Shown: positions 17,358-27,496, counted from the first letter of the stretch. The stretch: DNA of 64,000 nucleotides from Dyadobacter sp. 50-39 (GCA_001898145.1 MKSR01000040.1:558001-622000); one strand, 5' to 3'. Notes: generated by a model from the letters alone, not told the origin. A program made the numbers and translations.

Positions 17358-18608
17358 ATGACGCAAAGACAAATCGGGGCAATCGCCGTCTTTTCCGGCT
17401 ACTTGCTCCTTGCCATCACAGTTTACCGGTGGCAGCTTTTCACACACTTCGTATCGACCGTTTTGCTATTTAAAGCTTTGGTACCCATCGCATTTGTACT
17501 CTTCTGCTGGTCTGTTACACGCCTGCTGAAATGGCCGTTCTGGACGGCGCTGCTGATGCCGCTGCTCCTCGAAACGGCTTCCTACTTTTACATCCGGCAC
17601 ACGATCGCGGTCAACCGGAATGCTAGCCGGCACGAGGTGGGTGTGCTGCAAAAGTGGATCAATTACCGCGACGTGATCCAGTTTAACCGCCATTTTGCCA
17701 GCTACTCGCCCGACCTCGGTTATGTGCTTCGTCCCAACAGCGAAGGCGTGCATTCGAGCCTGGAATATACCAATGCATTTAAAATCAACAGCTTCGGCGT
17801 GCGCGACGATGAGGCTTCGCTGGCCCACCCCAAGCTGGTTTTCCTCGGCGACTCCTTTACCATGGGCTGGGGCGTGGATCAGACGCAGACGTACGCCGAC
17901 CTCACCGGCAGCAAACTGGGCGTGAAAACATTGAATGCCGGTATTTCTTCCTACGGCACCTACCGCGAAATGCTGCTCTTTTCCAAAATGAAGCGGGATT
18001 CCGTTCAGCTGGTAGTGCTCCAATACTGCGATAACGACCTCGAAGAAAATGAGGCCCGGAATGAGCCCCGGAACCAGCCGCAAGTTCTGACGGCGAAGTC
18101 TTTCGCCAATACGGCAACTTTCAACCGCATCAATGAAACTTATTACCCGATGCGCTACACCTACTTTTTTGTGCGGGAAAAAGACATGCTGAAACGGATA
18201 TGGACAAGCCCGGGGCAGGTCTTCGGGGAAATCGGCGGGGCAATATCCTCCTGGATGAACGGTCGCCAGTTGGCTGTGGTGACGCCACCGGACATCAAGA
18301 CGCCGGACGAAACGAAGCGTCATGCCGAGTATTTCTTCAAATCGCTCGCCAAAATCCGGAAGTTTTATAAGGGAAATATCGTGGTCATGCACCTCGACGG
18401 CCGCTATACCCGCCCGGAAATGATCCGTGCATTCGAGGAAGAAGCCAAGCGGACCGGTGACGCGCACTTGTTTTTTCTGCACACCGACGAGGTTCTCCAG
18501 GCGCAGGACTATTATCCGATCGACGGGCATATCAATGCGTCGGGGCACGCCAGGGTTGCCGATGCGCTCGTCAGAATGATCGGCGGGAAGCAATTGCTCA
18601 TGCGCTGA
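17358..18608 (+). CDS. Membrane-anchored SGNH/GDSL hydrolase-like protein
   Basis: Protein of 416 aa with two or three N-terminal membrane helices (about residues 7-25, 32-52 and 60-78) and a C-terminal SGNH hydrolase domain. Seen: nucleophile motif LGDSFTMGWGV (S166), an NAGISSYG block, a CDND motif for the Asn block, and the terminal DGHINASGH that supplies Asp and His. Members of this architecture deacylate or acylate cell-surface glycans or act as esterases. The ATG at 17358 is preferred over a TTG at 17310. It is flanked by unrelated genes. Confidence 0.8.
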   Translation: MTQRQIGAIAVFSGYLLLAITVYRWQLFTHFVSTVLLFKALVPIAFVLFCWSVTRLLKWPFWTALLMPLLLETASYFYIRHTIAVNRNASRHEVGVLQKWINYRDVIQFNRHFASYSPDLGYVLRPNSEGVHSSLEYTNAFKINSFGVRDDEASLAHPKLVFLGDSFTMGWGVDQTQTYADLTGSKLGVKTLNAGISSYGTYREMLLFSKMKRDSVQLVVLQYCDNDLEENEARNEPRNQPQVLTAKSFANTATFNRINETYYPMRYTYFFVREKDMLKRIWTSPGQVFGEIGGAISSWMNGRQLAVVTPPDIKTPDETKRHAEYFFKSLAKIRKFYKGNIVVMHLDGRYTRPEMIRAFEEEAKRTGDAHLFFLHTDEVLQAQDYYPIDGHINASGHARVADALVRMIGGKQLLMR

Positions 18609-18707
18609 TGCATTCGGCGAATTTGTGGACGCAAGGCGCGGGGTTCTGGCGGGAAATAGCTATGTTAGGGCCGCTGCAAACCAGTCGGCAGCCGTTACAT
18701 TTCCCTT

Positions 18708-19271
18708 ATGGACCTGATTCTCTTTCTGAAACAACATATGATCCTGTCGCCCGAAATGGAAGCGCAGGTGCAGGAAGCTTTCAAAACGGAGGAATTACCC
18801 AAAGGTTACAGGCTGTTATCGCCCGATAATTTTTCGCAAAAAGTATTTTACATCGAAAAGGGTGTCGTCCGCACCTACTATGTGAAGGACGGCAAGGACA
18901 TTACCCACTCTTTCGTTCAGGAAGGCGCTTTCTTCGTGTCGATTGAAAGTGCGTTTTTCAATACCGTCTCACCTTACGGCTCAGAACTCCTGGAACAAGG
19001 TACTGTCCGCACTATTCCCTACCACGACCTGGAAAAGCTTATCGACGGTTCCCAGCCCTTGCAGAAACTAAGTCGGCTGGTGATGATCAATGCGGTTAAA
19101 ACATTTTCCGATAAATTGTACTCGATCCAGTTTCAATCGGCGCAGGAAAGGTATAACTCCATGCTCGAAAAATTCCCCGACATCATGCTGCGCGTGCCGC
19201 TGGGGCATATCGCATCGTACCTGGGCATTACGCAGGAGACCCTGAGCCGGATCCGGGCGGGAAAAGTTTGA
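18708..19271 (+). CDS. Crp/Fnr-family transcriptional regulator
   Basis: Cyclic-nucleotide-type regulator (187 aa): N-terminal beta-roll (about 20-115), dimer helix, and a short C-terminal helix-turn-helix ending at the very C-terminus. The recognition helix reads TQETLSRIR; E177, S180 and R181 match the E-xx-SR triad with which FNR reads TTGAT. There is no cysteine anywhere, so it is not an iron-sulfur oxygen sensor. The gene lies 103 bp upstream of an RND efflux operon, and an exact FNR-type palindrome sits in that gap. It may control the efflux operon in response to an unknown effector. Confidence 0.9.
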   Translation: MDLILFLKQHMILSPEMEAQVQEAFKTEELPKGYRLLSPDNFSQKVFYIEKGVVRTYYVKDGKDITHSFVQEGAFFVSIESAFFNTVSPYGSELLEQGTVRTIPYHDLEKLIDGSQPLQKLSRLVMINAVKTFSDKLYSIQFQSAQERYNSMLEKFPDIMLRVPLGHIASYLGITQETLSRIRAGKV

Positions 19272-19294
19272 CAATTTTTCCATCTTGGGTTACT

Positions 19295-19312
19295 TTTTGA
19301 TTTAGATCAAAA
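19295..19312. promoter_or_regulatory. FNR-type operator upstream of the RND efflux operon
   Basis: TTTTGAT-TTAG-ATCAAAA is a perfect palindrome with 7-base arms and contains TTGATnnnnATCAA (19297-19310), the FNR consensus. It is 63 bases before the adaptor ATG and directly after the Crp/Fnr-type gene, whose recognition helix fits this half-site. Confidence 0.7.
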
Positions 19313-19374
19313 GCATTGCCATCAATCGGGGCCAATTTTGCCCCAGGATATTAAACCTAACGGTCGTCCATTCT

Positions 19375-20406
19375 ATGAAAAGCAATCCTATCTATCTCAT
19401 CCTTACGATGGCTGCACTCGCAGGCTGCAACAAAGCCGCCGATCAGGCCAAATCCGTCGAAAGGCCGCTCCCGGTCATTACCCAGCAGGCGCAGAACATT
19501 TCAGCCAACAACCAGATTTCCGTCAGCGGCAACATCGAGGGCAACAAAACGGTGCGCCTCGGTTTCATGGTCGGCGGAAAAATCAACTACATCGCCGCCG
19601 GCGAAGGCCAGCTCGTCAGACAAGGTCAGCTGCTTTCAAGCCTCGACCCCGGCAATTACAGCATTGCCAAGGAAATCGCCGACGTGCAAGTAGCTCAGGT
19701 ACAGGACGAATACAATCGCCTGAAAGTCATGCATGACCGCCGCAGCCTGAGCGAAAGCGATTTCGCCAAAGTCGGTTTCGGGTTGCAGCAGGCACGTGCG
19801 CAGGAGAAGCTGCACGCCAAAAACCTGTCGGATACGAAGCTGTTCGCACCCATCAGCGGGGTCATGCTGAAAAAGATGGCGGAGGTCGGCGAGATTGTCG
19901 GAGTGGGTACGCCGCTGTTTGTCGTGTCGGACATCCGGACCGTCAAAGTGAATGCGTATATCCCCGAAAGTGAATTGCATAACATCAAGCTCGGCCAGGA
20001 AGCCAAAGTGCTCGTTTCCTCCCTGAGCGAGACATTTACGGGCAAAGTGATCGAGGTAGGCTCGGCCGCCGATGCCGCATCGCGGGCATTCACCATTAAA
20101 ATAGCCCTCCCAAATCCTAAACTGCTCATCCGCCCCGGCATGATCGCCGAGGTAACACTGGCATCCAACCAGTCCAAAAAAGCACTCGTACTACCTACCG
20201 AAGCCGTTTTGCGTGACCTCGACAACCAAAGCTACGTTTTCGTCGCGGATCCCGACCGCAAAATCGCGTTGAAACGGAAAGTCAGCATCGGACAGCTCAC
20301 CGACAACCGGATCGAGATCACCTCCGGCATCACCGAAAGCGACCGCGTGGTCACAGGCGGGCAGCACAAGCTCACCGACGGCACGGCCATTTCCATCACT
20401 CAATAA
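19375..20406 (+). CDS. RND efflux periplasmic adaptor lipoprotein
   Basis: Membrane-fusion protein (343 aa) linking an inner-membrane pump to an outer-membrane channel. The signal peptide ends LAGC with lipidated C18. Lipoyl half-motifs, a short coiled-coil hairpin (about 95-145) and beta-barrel sequence follow in normal order. First gene of the adaptor-permease-channel operon: the permease starts 8 bp after its stop. The FNR-type palindrome upstream suggests control by the preceding Crp/Fnr-type regulator. Confidence 0.94.
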   Translation: MKSNPIYLILTMAALAGCNKAADQAKSVERPLPVITQQAQNISANNQISVSGNIEGNKTVRLGFMVGGKINYIAAGEGQLVRQGQLLSSLDPGNYSIAKEIADVQVAQVQDEYNRLKVMHDRRSLSESDFAKVGFGLQQARAQEKLHAKNLSDTKLFAPISGVMLKKMAEVGEIVGVGTPLFVVSDIRTVKVNAYIPESELHNIKLGQEAKVLVSSLSETFTGKVIEVGSAADAASRAFTIKIALPNPKLLIRPGMIAEVTLASNQSKKALVLPTEAVLRDLDNQSYVFVADPDRKIALKRKVSIGQLTDNRIEITSGITESDRVVTGGQHKLTDGTAISITQ

Positions 20407-20414
20407 GCTGCGTT

Positions 20415-23400
20415 ATGAACTTTGTCAAATCATCCCTGAAATATCCGCAGGTGACGCTGTCGGTATTGCTGTTGGTGTTTGCGGTGGGCGTTTATTCGCT
20501 GCTGAACATGCCGCGGCGCGAGGACCCGAAAATTACCGTCAGGCAGGGCCTCGTCCTCGCCTACTTCCCCGGTGCCAATTCGGCGCAGGTGGAGGACCAG
20601 GTGACCAAAAAATTGGAACAATACCTTTTCCAGTTCGAAGAAATCCGGAAGGACAAAACCTACTCCACCTCGCAGGATGGCATGGTGGTGGTGAATGTCG
20701 AGCTGGGCGAAAACGTGAAGAACCCGGATGTATTTTGGAGTAAGCTGCGCCACCAGCTGCTCGTCGCCCGCCAGGTCGACTTCCCCAAAGGAGTCCGCGG
20801 CCCGATCGTGAATTCCGATTTCGGCGACACCGAAGCATTGGTAATCGGTATCGAAAGCAACAAGGCCACCTACGCCCAGCTGAAAGATTATACCCAAAAA
20901 CTGGAAGACGTGCTCCGTACCGTCAAATCGGTTTCGAAGATCAAGCGCATCGGTGAGCAGAAAGAGCAGATCACCGTCACTTCGAGCTCCGAGAAGCTTT
21001 CTCAATATAATGTCAAGCTGTCTTCCGTCATGCAGGTTTTGCAATCGCAGAATGTGATCGGACCGACAGGGGATATCAAAACCGCAACGACCCAGACGCC
21101 ACTGTACACGTCGGGATACTACAATACCGAAAATGAAATTGCCAGCCAGATCGTAGGCGCATCGAAGACCGGCGAGCTGATCCGGCTCGGAGACATTGCG
21201 CAGGTTAACCGCGAGTATGCCGAACCTACCAGTAAAACCACTGTGAACGGCAACAATGCGATGATGCTCGCGATACAGATGCAGGAAGGGAACAACATCG
21301 TCAGGTTCGGCGAGGAAGTAAATGCCAAAATCGCCGATGTCGAAAAAATGCTGCCCTCGGATGTGAAACTGACTACCATCGTCAACCAGCCGAAACTGGT
21401 CGACGAAAACATCACGCATTTCATCCGCGAGTTCTTCCTGGCCATATTCTCGGTCGTGATCGTGGTGATCCTGCTCCTGCCGATACGCATTGCCGCCGTG
21501 GCGGCGATGGCCATTCCGATGACTATTGCCGTTACATTCGCATTACTCAATGCATTCGGCATCGAGCTGCACCAGGTATCGCTCGCCGCACTGATCGTGG
21601 TACTGGGAATGGTTGTGGACGACGCCATCGTGATCGCCGATAATTATGTGGAGCTGCTCGACGAGGGGATTGACCGCTGGACAGCCGCTTGGCGCAGCGC
21701 GACCGACCTCGTGATCCCGGTTTTGGCTGCTACGGTCACCATTATCGCCTCGTTCATGCCGATGGTCATTCTTACCGGCTCGGTAGGCGAGTTTATCCAC
21801 GCATTGCCGGTCACCGTAGCCATTGCCCTGGCTGCCTCGTTTATCGTGGCGATGATCCTGACGCCCTTGCTTTGCTACACCTTCATCAAAAAAGGCCTTC
21901 ACGACCACAGCGCGGAAGAAACTAAAAAAAAGAAACGCATTACCCTGCTCGACCGCATGCAGAACGGCTACAATGCCGCACTTGAATGGTGCGTCCGGCA
22001 TTCGGCCATCACCATCGGCGTAAGCTTGCTCACCGTGGTACTCTCATTGTTTGTATACCAGGGAATCAAACAGAAATTCTTCCCTGCTGCGGAACGCAAT
22101 CAGTTTGTCATAGAATTATGGATGCCCACGGGTACCAAACTCGATAAAACCAGCGAGGCGATCCTGAAAGCGGAGCAACTCGTGAAAGGCGATCCGCGGG
22201 TAACCTCCTATGCGACGTTCACCGGCACCAGCGCGCCGAGATTTTACTATAACTTCTCCCCCGAAGTACCGGTGACCAACTACGCACAAATCCTGATCAA
22301 CACTACCGACGAAAAAACCGCCGAAGCATTCGCACACGAGCTCGAAGGCAAAGTAGCCGCATTGATACCCGAAGGATCTCCCCAGGTCAAACTGATGCAG
22401 CAAGGATCGCCATACAAGTCGCCCGTGGAAGTACGCATTGTGGGCGATGACGTGGCGCGCCTGAAAGCGATCGGTTTGCAGGTCCAGGACATTCTCAAAA
22501 ATGCACAGGGCAGCGCCATGGTCCGCCCCGATTTCCGTGAAGATTACTACGGCATCAGCATTCAACTCAAAGACGAAGCCAACAAACTGGGCTTTACTAC
22601 CGGCAGCATTTCGCAAATGGTATACACGGGTTTCAACGGCGCCCCGGTGTCGACGATGTACGAAGGCAACAACCCGCTCGATATCGTGTTCCGCCTCGAC
22701 GAACGGAACCGCCAGTCGTCCGACAATCTCGAAAACATTTATCTGGCCTCTCCCGTGACCGACGCCAACGTGCCCCTGCGCCAGATCGCGGACCTGAAAC
22801 CGCAGTGGCAAACGGGCAAAATCATGCACCGCAACGGCGTTCGGACGCTCACGATCCTGAGTGAAACCGAAGACGGCGTGCTCCCGGCCGACCTGGTAAA
22901 AGCGGTGAAAGACAAGATCGCCGACATACCACTGCCCGCTGGCTACCGGATCGAATACGGCGGCGAGCAGTTCAACAAGAATGAGACATTCAGCCAGATG
23001 ATCGTCGTGCTGATGATCAGCCTGGTACTGATATTCTTCATCCTGCTGTTCCAGTTCCGCAGCCTCAAAGAAGCGGCACTGGTGATGCTCACGATCCCGC
23101 TCAGCCTTTTCGGCGCACTGGTGGGCCTCTACATTACCCACAACAACTTCGGTTTCACAGCCTTTGTGGGGCTGATCAGCCTTTCGGGCATTGTAGTGAG
23201 GAATGCGATCATCCTCGTGGACCATACCAATGAGCTGCTCGGGCACGGCATGGACATCCGTACCGCCGCCATCGAGTCCGGCAAGCGCCGCCTGCGACCG
23301 ATATTCCTTACAGCCATGGCCGCGGCGATCGGCGTGCTGCCGATGATCCTCTCCGGTTCGCCGATGTGGAGCCCGCTCGCGAGCGTGATCGCCGTAGGCG

Positions 23401-23519
23401 TGATCTGGTCGATGGTGATGGCATTGCTCACCGTGCCGGTGCTGTACATCGCGATGATCAAACCGCATGACAAAAAAGACCTGATGGTAACACCTGTTGC
23501 TGAACACCATGAAAACTAA
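20415..23519 (+). CDS. RND-family efflux permease
   Basis: Inner-membrane proton-driven exporter (1034 aa) of the AcrB/MexB superfamily, with 12 membrane segments and two large periplasmic loops. It starts NFVKSSLKYPQVTLSVLLL (helix 1). The proton-relay acidic pair is seen in GMVVDDAIVIADN in helix 4, and the second half repeats the motif as SGIVVRNAIILVDH. Closest to the HAE-type groups that export drugs or lipids; metal-transport (CusA) Met triplets are not obvious. Its end overlaps the TolC start by 11 bp. Confidence 0.95.
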   Translation: MNFVKSSLKYPQVTLSVLLLVFAVGVYSLLNMPRREDPKITVRQGLVLAYFPGANSAQVEDQVTKKLEQYLFQFEEIRKDKTYSTSQDGMVVVNVELGENVKNPDVFWSKLRHQLLVARQVDFPKGVRGPIVNSDFGDTEALVIGIESNKATYAQLKDYTQKLEDVLRTVKSVSKIKRIGEQKEQITVTSSSEKLSQYNVKLSSVMQVLQSQNVIGPTGDIKTATTQTPLYTSGYYNTENEIASQIVGASKTGELIRLGDIAQVNREYAEPTSKTTVNGNNAMMLAIQMQEGNNIVRFGEEVNAKIADVEKMLPSDVKLTTIVNQPKLVDENITHFIREFFLAIFSVVIVVILLLPIRIAAVAAMAIPMTIAVTFALLNAFGIELHQVSLAALIVVLGMVVDDAIVIADNYVELLDEGIDRWTAAWRSATDLVIPVLAATVTIIASFMPMVILTGSVGEFIHALPVTVAIALAASFIVAMILTPLLCYTFIKKGLHDHSAEETKKKKRITLLDRMQNGYNAALEWCVRHSAITIGVSLLTVVLSLFVYQGIKQKFFPAAERNQFVIELWMPTGTKLDKTSEAILKAEQLVKGDPRVTSYATFTGTSAPRFYYNFSPEVPVTNYAQILINTTDEKTAEAFAHELEGKVAALIPEGSPQVKLMQQGSPYKSPVEVRIVGDDVARLKAIGLQVQDILKNAQGSAMVRPDFREDYYGISIQLKDEANKLGFTTGSISQMVYTGFNGAPVSTMYEGNNPLDIVFRLDERNRQSSDNLENIYLASPVTDANVPLRQIADLKPQWQTGKIMHRNGVRTLTILSETEDGVLPADLVKAVKDKIADIPLPAGYRIEYGGEQFNKNETFSQMIVVLMISLVLIFFILLFQFRSLKEAALVMLTIPLSLFGALVGLYITHNNFGFTAFVGLISLSGIVVRNAIILVDHTNELLGHGMDIRTAAIESGKRRLRPIFLTAMAAAIGVLPMILSGSPMWSPLASVIAVGVIWSMVMALLTVPVLYIAMIKPHDKKDLMVTPVAEHHEN

Positions 23520-24852
23520 GCTGATATTCCCGATACTCACACTGCTGGCGGGCACCCTCGCGCCCGCTCCCTCGCACGCGCAGCAGCCGCTCACGCTCGA
23601 ACAGGCCGTGGACCTTGCATTGCAGAACAACCATTTACTGAATGTCCGCAAATTGCAGGTATCAGAAAAGGAGGCAAAAGTGGCCGAAGACGCGATCAAA
23701 CGATATCCAGTCGCGTCGGTGAGCTCTTCTTACCAGTACAACGCCAATCTCGGACAGCTGGTGATCGAGCAGGGCTCTTTCGGTGCATTACCGCTCGGCG
23801 GAACGACGGTGGCATTGCCGAACGAAGCGAAGACATTTCCTTTGGGTAAACACCACAATTTCAATGCGGGTGTAACGCTCTACCAGCCCATTACCCAACT
23901 TGGAAAAATCAGGACCGGCATCGAAGTGGCTAAAACCGACGCCGAACTGGCACGCCAGGAGCAATCGAAAGCAGCATTGCAGATCAGGCAGGCGATCGAA
24001 AAATTATATTACGGCTTGCTGATCACCCAAAAGCAGCAGGAGGAGGCAAATGCGAAGATCAGGCTCGCACAGATGCGGCTGTACGATGTGGAAAGTGCAT
24101 TGCTTTCCGGTAAGACCATCGACGTCAATAAAGCAGGTCTCCAGGCGAATATCGCCGACGAGGAGCAGAATCTGCTGAAACTCCGTATTCAGACGGAAGA
24201 TTACACGGCCGATCTGAAACAGCTGACGGGTATCGACACCGATAGCATTGCACTCGCTCCGGTACTTGATGCGGGTGCCATTGCTGCTGCCGGCCCGTTG
24301 AACTCCTATTTATCAAATGCTGCCACGGCCAACAACGACATCAAAATCGCGAGCCTGACGGAAATCAAAACTCAAAAGGCGATCCGGGCAGCCGAGCAGG
24401 GCAATCTGCCTGACATTGGCCTTGTGGCCGGGTATTCCTACCAAACCGGCAACCTGCTTTTCCCGAACAACAACCCGTTCGTCGGGGCGCAGTTCAAATG
24501 GAATATCCAGGACCTTTTCGCCAACAAACAGGTGATCCGCCAGCGCCATTTCCTGAGCCAGCAGGCACGGGAGAATCTGATTAACACGCAAAACCAGGTC
24601 AAAAACGATGTTTCCAAAACGCACCGCAAACTCACCCAAGCCACTGCGCTCATAGCCGTGGCCGAGAAGGCCGTGCAATACCGCACAGAAGAGCTGAAAG
24701 TGCAAACCGACAGGCAGGCGTCGGGGCTGAACCTCGAAGCGGATATCCTCAACACGCGCTCGCTGCTGGCGAAAGCCGAGGCCGATCTGCTCGCGGCGCA
24801 GCTCAATTACCGCTTGACCCACTCGGATCTGCAGCGGCTGGCCGGGGAGTGA
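23509..24852 (+). CDS. TolC-family outer-membrane efflux channel
   Basis: Outer-membrane factor (447 aa) completing the tripartite pump. A signal peptide covers about residues 1-24 (ending SHAQQ), followed by two structural repeats (LTLEQAVDLALQNN, then long amphipathic helices; second repeat from about 250). The ATG at 23509 lies inside the last codons of the permease gene, indicating translational coupling; a TTG at 23497 is less likely. The length is normal for Bacteroidota TolC proteins. Confidence 0.94.
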   Translation: MKTKLIFPILTLLAGTLAPAPSHAQQPLTLEQAVDLALQNNHLLNVRKLQVSEKEAKVAEDAIKRYPVASVSSSYQYNANLGQLVIEQGSFGALPLGGTTVALPNEAKTFPLGKHHNFNAGVTLYQPITQLGKIRTGIEVAKTDAELARQEQSKAALQIRQAIEKLYYGLLITQKQQEEANAKIRLAQMRLYDVESALLSGKTIDVNKAGLQANIADEEQNLLKLRIQTEDYTADLKQLTGIDTDSIALAPVLDAGAIAAAGPLNSYLSNAATANNDIKIASLTEIKTQKAIRAAEQGNLPDIGLVAGYSYQTGNLLFPNNNPFVGAQFKWNIQDLFANKQVIRQRHFLSQQARENLINTQNQVKNDVSKTHRKLTQATALIAVAEKAVQYRTEELKVQTDRQASGLNLEADILNTRSLLAKAEADLLAAQLNYRLTHSDLQRLAGE

Positions 24853-24949
24853 GCTAAAATTCACAATTAATTCACATTGAAAAAAATGGGCGATAGCAGG
24901 TTAGTGCTTAATTTGTAACCGATACAAACCTTGCACTGACCTGTTATCC

Positions 24950-25657
24950 ATGAAAAAAACATTGACTATGTTGTTCTCCTTGCTGGCATTCATAGCGTGC
25001 CGCCATGACAAGGACGTACCCGGGCCGGGGACAATGGCCGAAGACGAAGACTGGTACATATTGCGCGCTCCCCAAAACCGTGAAATACAGGCCGTTTACG
25101 GCGATATTGACGGCACATTGCTCATCACCGACCGGTTCCGCATCTATTACACCGGAGACAAAGGCAAAACCTGGACACAGGCAGACTACCAGAACAACAT
25201 CGGCCTGGCCGGATTCGTGGCGCGCAACGATACGCTTTTCGTGCTCGATACAGAAACCAAGAGCAGCGCCGACCCGGGCAACCGCTACGCGATCCGCCCT
25301 TACTATTTCAGCGTGAATGGCGGAGCACACTGGGAAGCGCTCCCGGCCCGGTTGACGCTGGATGAAGTGAAGGTTCCGCTCAATTATGCGTACTCGGGCA
25401 ATGGCAACCGTTTCAGCATCGACCGTGTGTTCCATCCCGATGGCAGCGTAGAAGACCTGGGCGTTAAGGGTGAAAGCGGACGCCAGATTGGCCTGCCGCA
25501 GCTTCATGTGCTCAACACCGTCCATTTCGATGCCAAATCCCGGTTATATGTAGCCGGCTCTGCGCCGCTTTGCGATCAGAAAGGGTATGTAAAACTTTGC
25601 GACGAAAAGGACGCGTCGGGCACCCTCTATATTTCAAAAAAAGCGGTGTACTATTGA
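24950..25657 (+). CDS. Lipoprotein of unknown function with sialidase-like repeat
   Basis: Predicted lipoprotein (235 aa): signal peptide MKKTLTMLFSLLAFIAC with lipidated C17. A GDKGKTWTQADYQNN block (about residues 64-80) resembles the Asp-box/BNR turns of beta-propellers, and GGAHWEALP near residue 124 is a second candidate, so a partial propeller is plausible. Function unknown. It converges on the SusC/SusD pair, separated by a two-way terminator. Confidence 0.75.
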   Translation: MKKTLTMLFSLLAFIACRHDKDVPGPGTMAEDEDWYILRAPQNREIQAVYGDIDGTLLITDRFRIYYTGDKGKTWTQADYQNNIGLAGFVARNDTLFVLDTETKSSADPGNRYAIRPYYFSVNGGAHWEALPARLTLDEVKVPLNYAYSGNGNRFSIDRVFHPDGSVEDLGVKGESGRQIGLPQLHVLNTVHFDAKSRLYVAGSAPLCDQKGYVKLCDEKDASGTLYISKKAVYY

Positions 25658-25678
25658 AATAAATTCACCAGAAGTTTC

Positions 25679-25713
25679 AAAACGGGCCGCAGCACAGAGC
25701 TGCGGCCCGTTTT
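25679..25713. terminator. Bidirectional terminator
   Basis: Perfect 15-bp stem: 25679-25693 pairs with 25699-25713 around the loop ACAGA, with A-run on one side and T-run on the other. It separates the convergent lipoprotein gene and susD, so it can stop both transcripts. Confidence 0.93.
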
Positions 25714-25724
25714 GCTTGTCAACC

Positions 25725-27476
25725 TTACTCAATCTTCGTCAGCGGCGGAACGTTGCGGTTGGCCCCGTCGTAGCCGATGTTCTGGTTGATCACCCCCTTC
25801 GTGTTGGCAGTGATCACCAGCGACGGAATGGGCCACAGTACGTGGAATGGCGCCATATTGGCCGTATTACCCAGCAGCTGGATCTTCTTCTCGTAGGTAT
25901 TGTTGTACCGCATCACCCGATCGAAATAGTAGTTCTTTTCACTGAAATTGGTAAGACTGTAACCATTCAGGCCGGCTTTGGCCATGATGTAGGAAATGCG
26001 GACCAGTTCCGAATGGCGGGGCTCCTCGGCAAATAGTTCGCGTGCCCGCTCATGGAGGATGAAATCGATACTGACCTCCCCTGCCGTGACAGGCAGCGCC
26101 TGGGCGCGCTGGCGTACCTTGTTGATATCGTCTGCAGCCAATGCCGGTTGGTTTTTCCAGAAATAGGCCTCTGCACGCAGCAGGTAAGTTTCGGCAAGCC
26201 GGAAAATGTACCAGTCTCCATTGCCGCCCATGGGTGTCGCTTTGGGATCGTCCTGCGGGTTGTACATAATGTAATGCGGCATCGCGTACACGTGCTTGAA
26301 CGTATCCACCTGCGCGGCCAGGAATTTGGTGTTGATCGGCTTACCGAAATCGGCCGACGCCGGATTGTTGTATTTCAATTCATGAATGTCCACCCAGTTG
26401 ATGTCGGCGCGGCGCAGATCGGTGGTATTGCGCCAGTTCGCTCCTTTGTACGACCAGATATCATACTGGTAAAAGCCCGTCAATCTGATGTTTGCATTAC
26501 CTCTGCCCAGCGAATCGTACATCGGCCCGCTGGCCACCATGCCCGGTTTGCCCTGGCTGTCGAGCACCTGCGGCTGGAACCACTGGCAGTTGTAGAGCCG
26601 CATGGTGTAAAGCCCCACAGAACGCGCTGCGGGCGGTGCTTCATACCGGTCGATGGCAGCGAGAATAGTCTCGGTATTCTGGGCAATGCTGAAATTTTTG
26701 GGCCGGTGCAAATCCCAGATCAGGTTCCGGACGCCTTTTGTAGCATCGATACCGAAGCGCTGGGCCATTAATGTGTAGGGGCCGTTGATCACTTTGTTCG
26801 CTGCCTCGATGGCCTTGTCGTATTCGAGATTGGCCAGGTAAATTTTTGTCAGCAAATGGTTGGCCGCACCTTTGGTGATCACGCCCGGCTTGGCAGTGGC
26901 CGGCAGCCATTCCGCAGCAAATTCCACATCGGCTTTAATCTTTTCCAGGATCGTCCAGCGGCTGTGGGTCTGAAAATCCAGTTTCGCCTCCTGGATCTCA
27001 CCTCCCAGAAACGGCACATCGCCGTAGGAGTTTACCAGGCGGTAGTACCAGTAAGCACGGTGCCAGAGCGCTTCGGCCAGGATCGCATTGCGCTCCTGAT
27101 CCGAATTCCATTTGATATCATCAATCCTGGTAATGAGCACATTGCAGTTTTTGATCGAAGAATACATCACCGTGAACATGGCCAGGAACCGGTAGTACTG
27201 GTCGGTGTTGGGCGTGAGATTGTAAAAATCCAGCTGCGACCACGGCGACGCCAGGTCGGAGGCTGCGAATTCCATCGTCAGGTTGGGCATGGTGCCCGTA
27301 CTCTCGTTTTTAAGGTCTTTGCGCATCGTAATGAGCAGCGCCTCCATGCCGGCTTTGTCGACAAACACATTTTCCGGACTGAAGAATGACAGGGGCTCCG
27401 GTTTCAGCCAATCCTTGTCACATGCCGTCTGGCTGAGCAGCAATGCAAACAGTATGAGGTATTTAAAGGTTTTCAT
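25725..27476 (-). CDS. SusD/RagB-family surface lipoprotein
   Basis: Second SusD-like glycan-binding lipoprotein (583 aa). The signal peptide ends QTAC with lipidated C19. TPR-like helices (LAEALWHRAYWYYRLVNSYG) and the C-terminal block (ERARELFAEEPRHSELVRISY) are typical. It starts 20 bp after its susC and ends at the two-way terminator. Sequence identity to the first SusD in the window is low, so the two pairs probably take different substrates. Confidence 0.94.
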   Translation of the reverse strand: MKTFKYLILFALLLSQTACDKDWLKPEPLSFFSPENVFVDKAGMEALLITMRKDLKNESTGTMPNLTMEFAASDLASPWSQLDFYNLTPNTDQYYRFLAMFTVMYSSIKNCNVLITRIDDIKWNSDQERNAILAEALWHRAYWYYRLVNSYGDVPFLGGEIQEAKLDFQTHSRWTILEKIKADVEFAAEWLPATAKPGVITKGAANHLLTKIYLANLEYDKAIEAANKVINGPYTLMAQRFGIDATKGVRNLIWDLHRPKNFSIAQNTETILAAIDRYEAPPAARSVGLYTMRLYNCQWFQPQVLDSQGKPGMVASGPMYDSLGRGNANIRLTGFYQYDIWSYKGANWRNTTDLRRADINWVDIHELKYNNPASADFGKPINTKFLAAQVDTFKHVYAMPHYIMYNPQDDPKATPMGGNGDWYIFRLAETYLLRAEAYFWKNQPALAADDINKVRQRAQALPVTAGEVSIDFILHERARELFAEEPRHSELVRISYIMAKAGLNGYSLTNFSEKNYYFDRVMRYNNTYEKKIQLLGNTANMAPFHVLWPIPSLVITANTKGVINQNIGYDGANRNVPPLTKIE

Positions 27477-27496
27477 CTTGCGATTTTTGAAGCTGG

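Noticed and set aside
22116-23699. Long minus-strand open frame (527 codons) opposite the RND permease and TolC genes
   Set aside because: Antisense to conserved genes, very rich in His, Asp and Arg, and without signal or motif.
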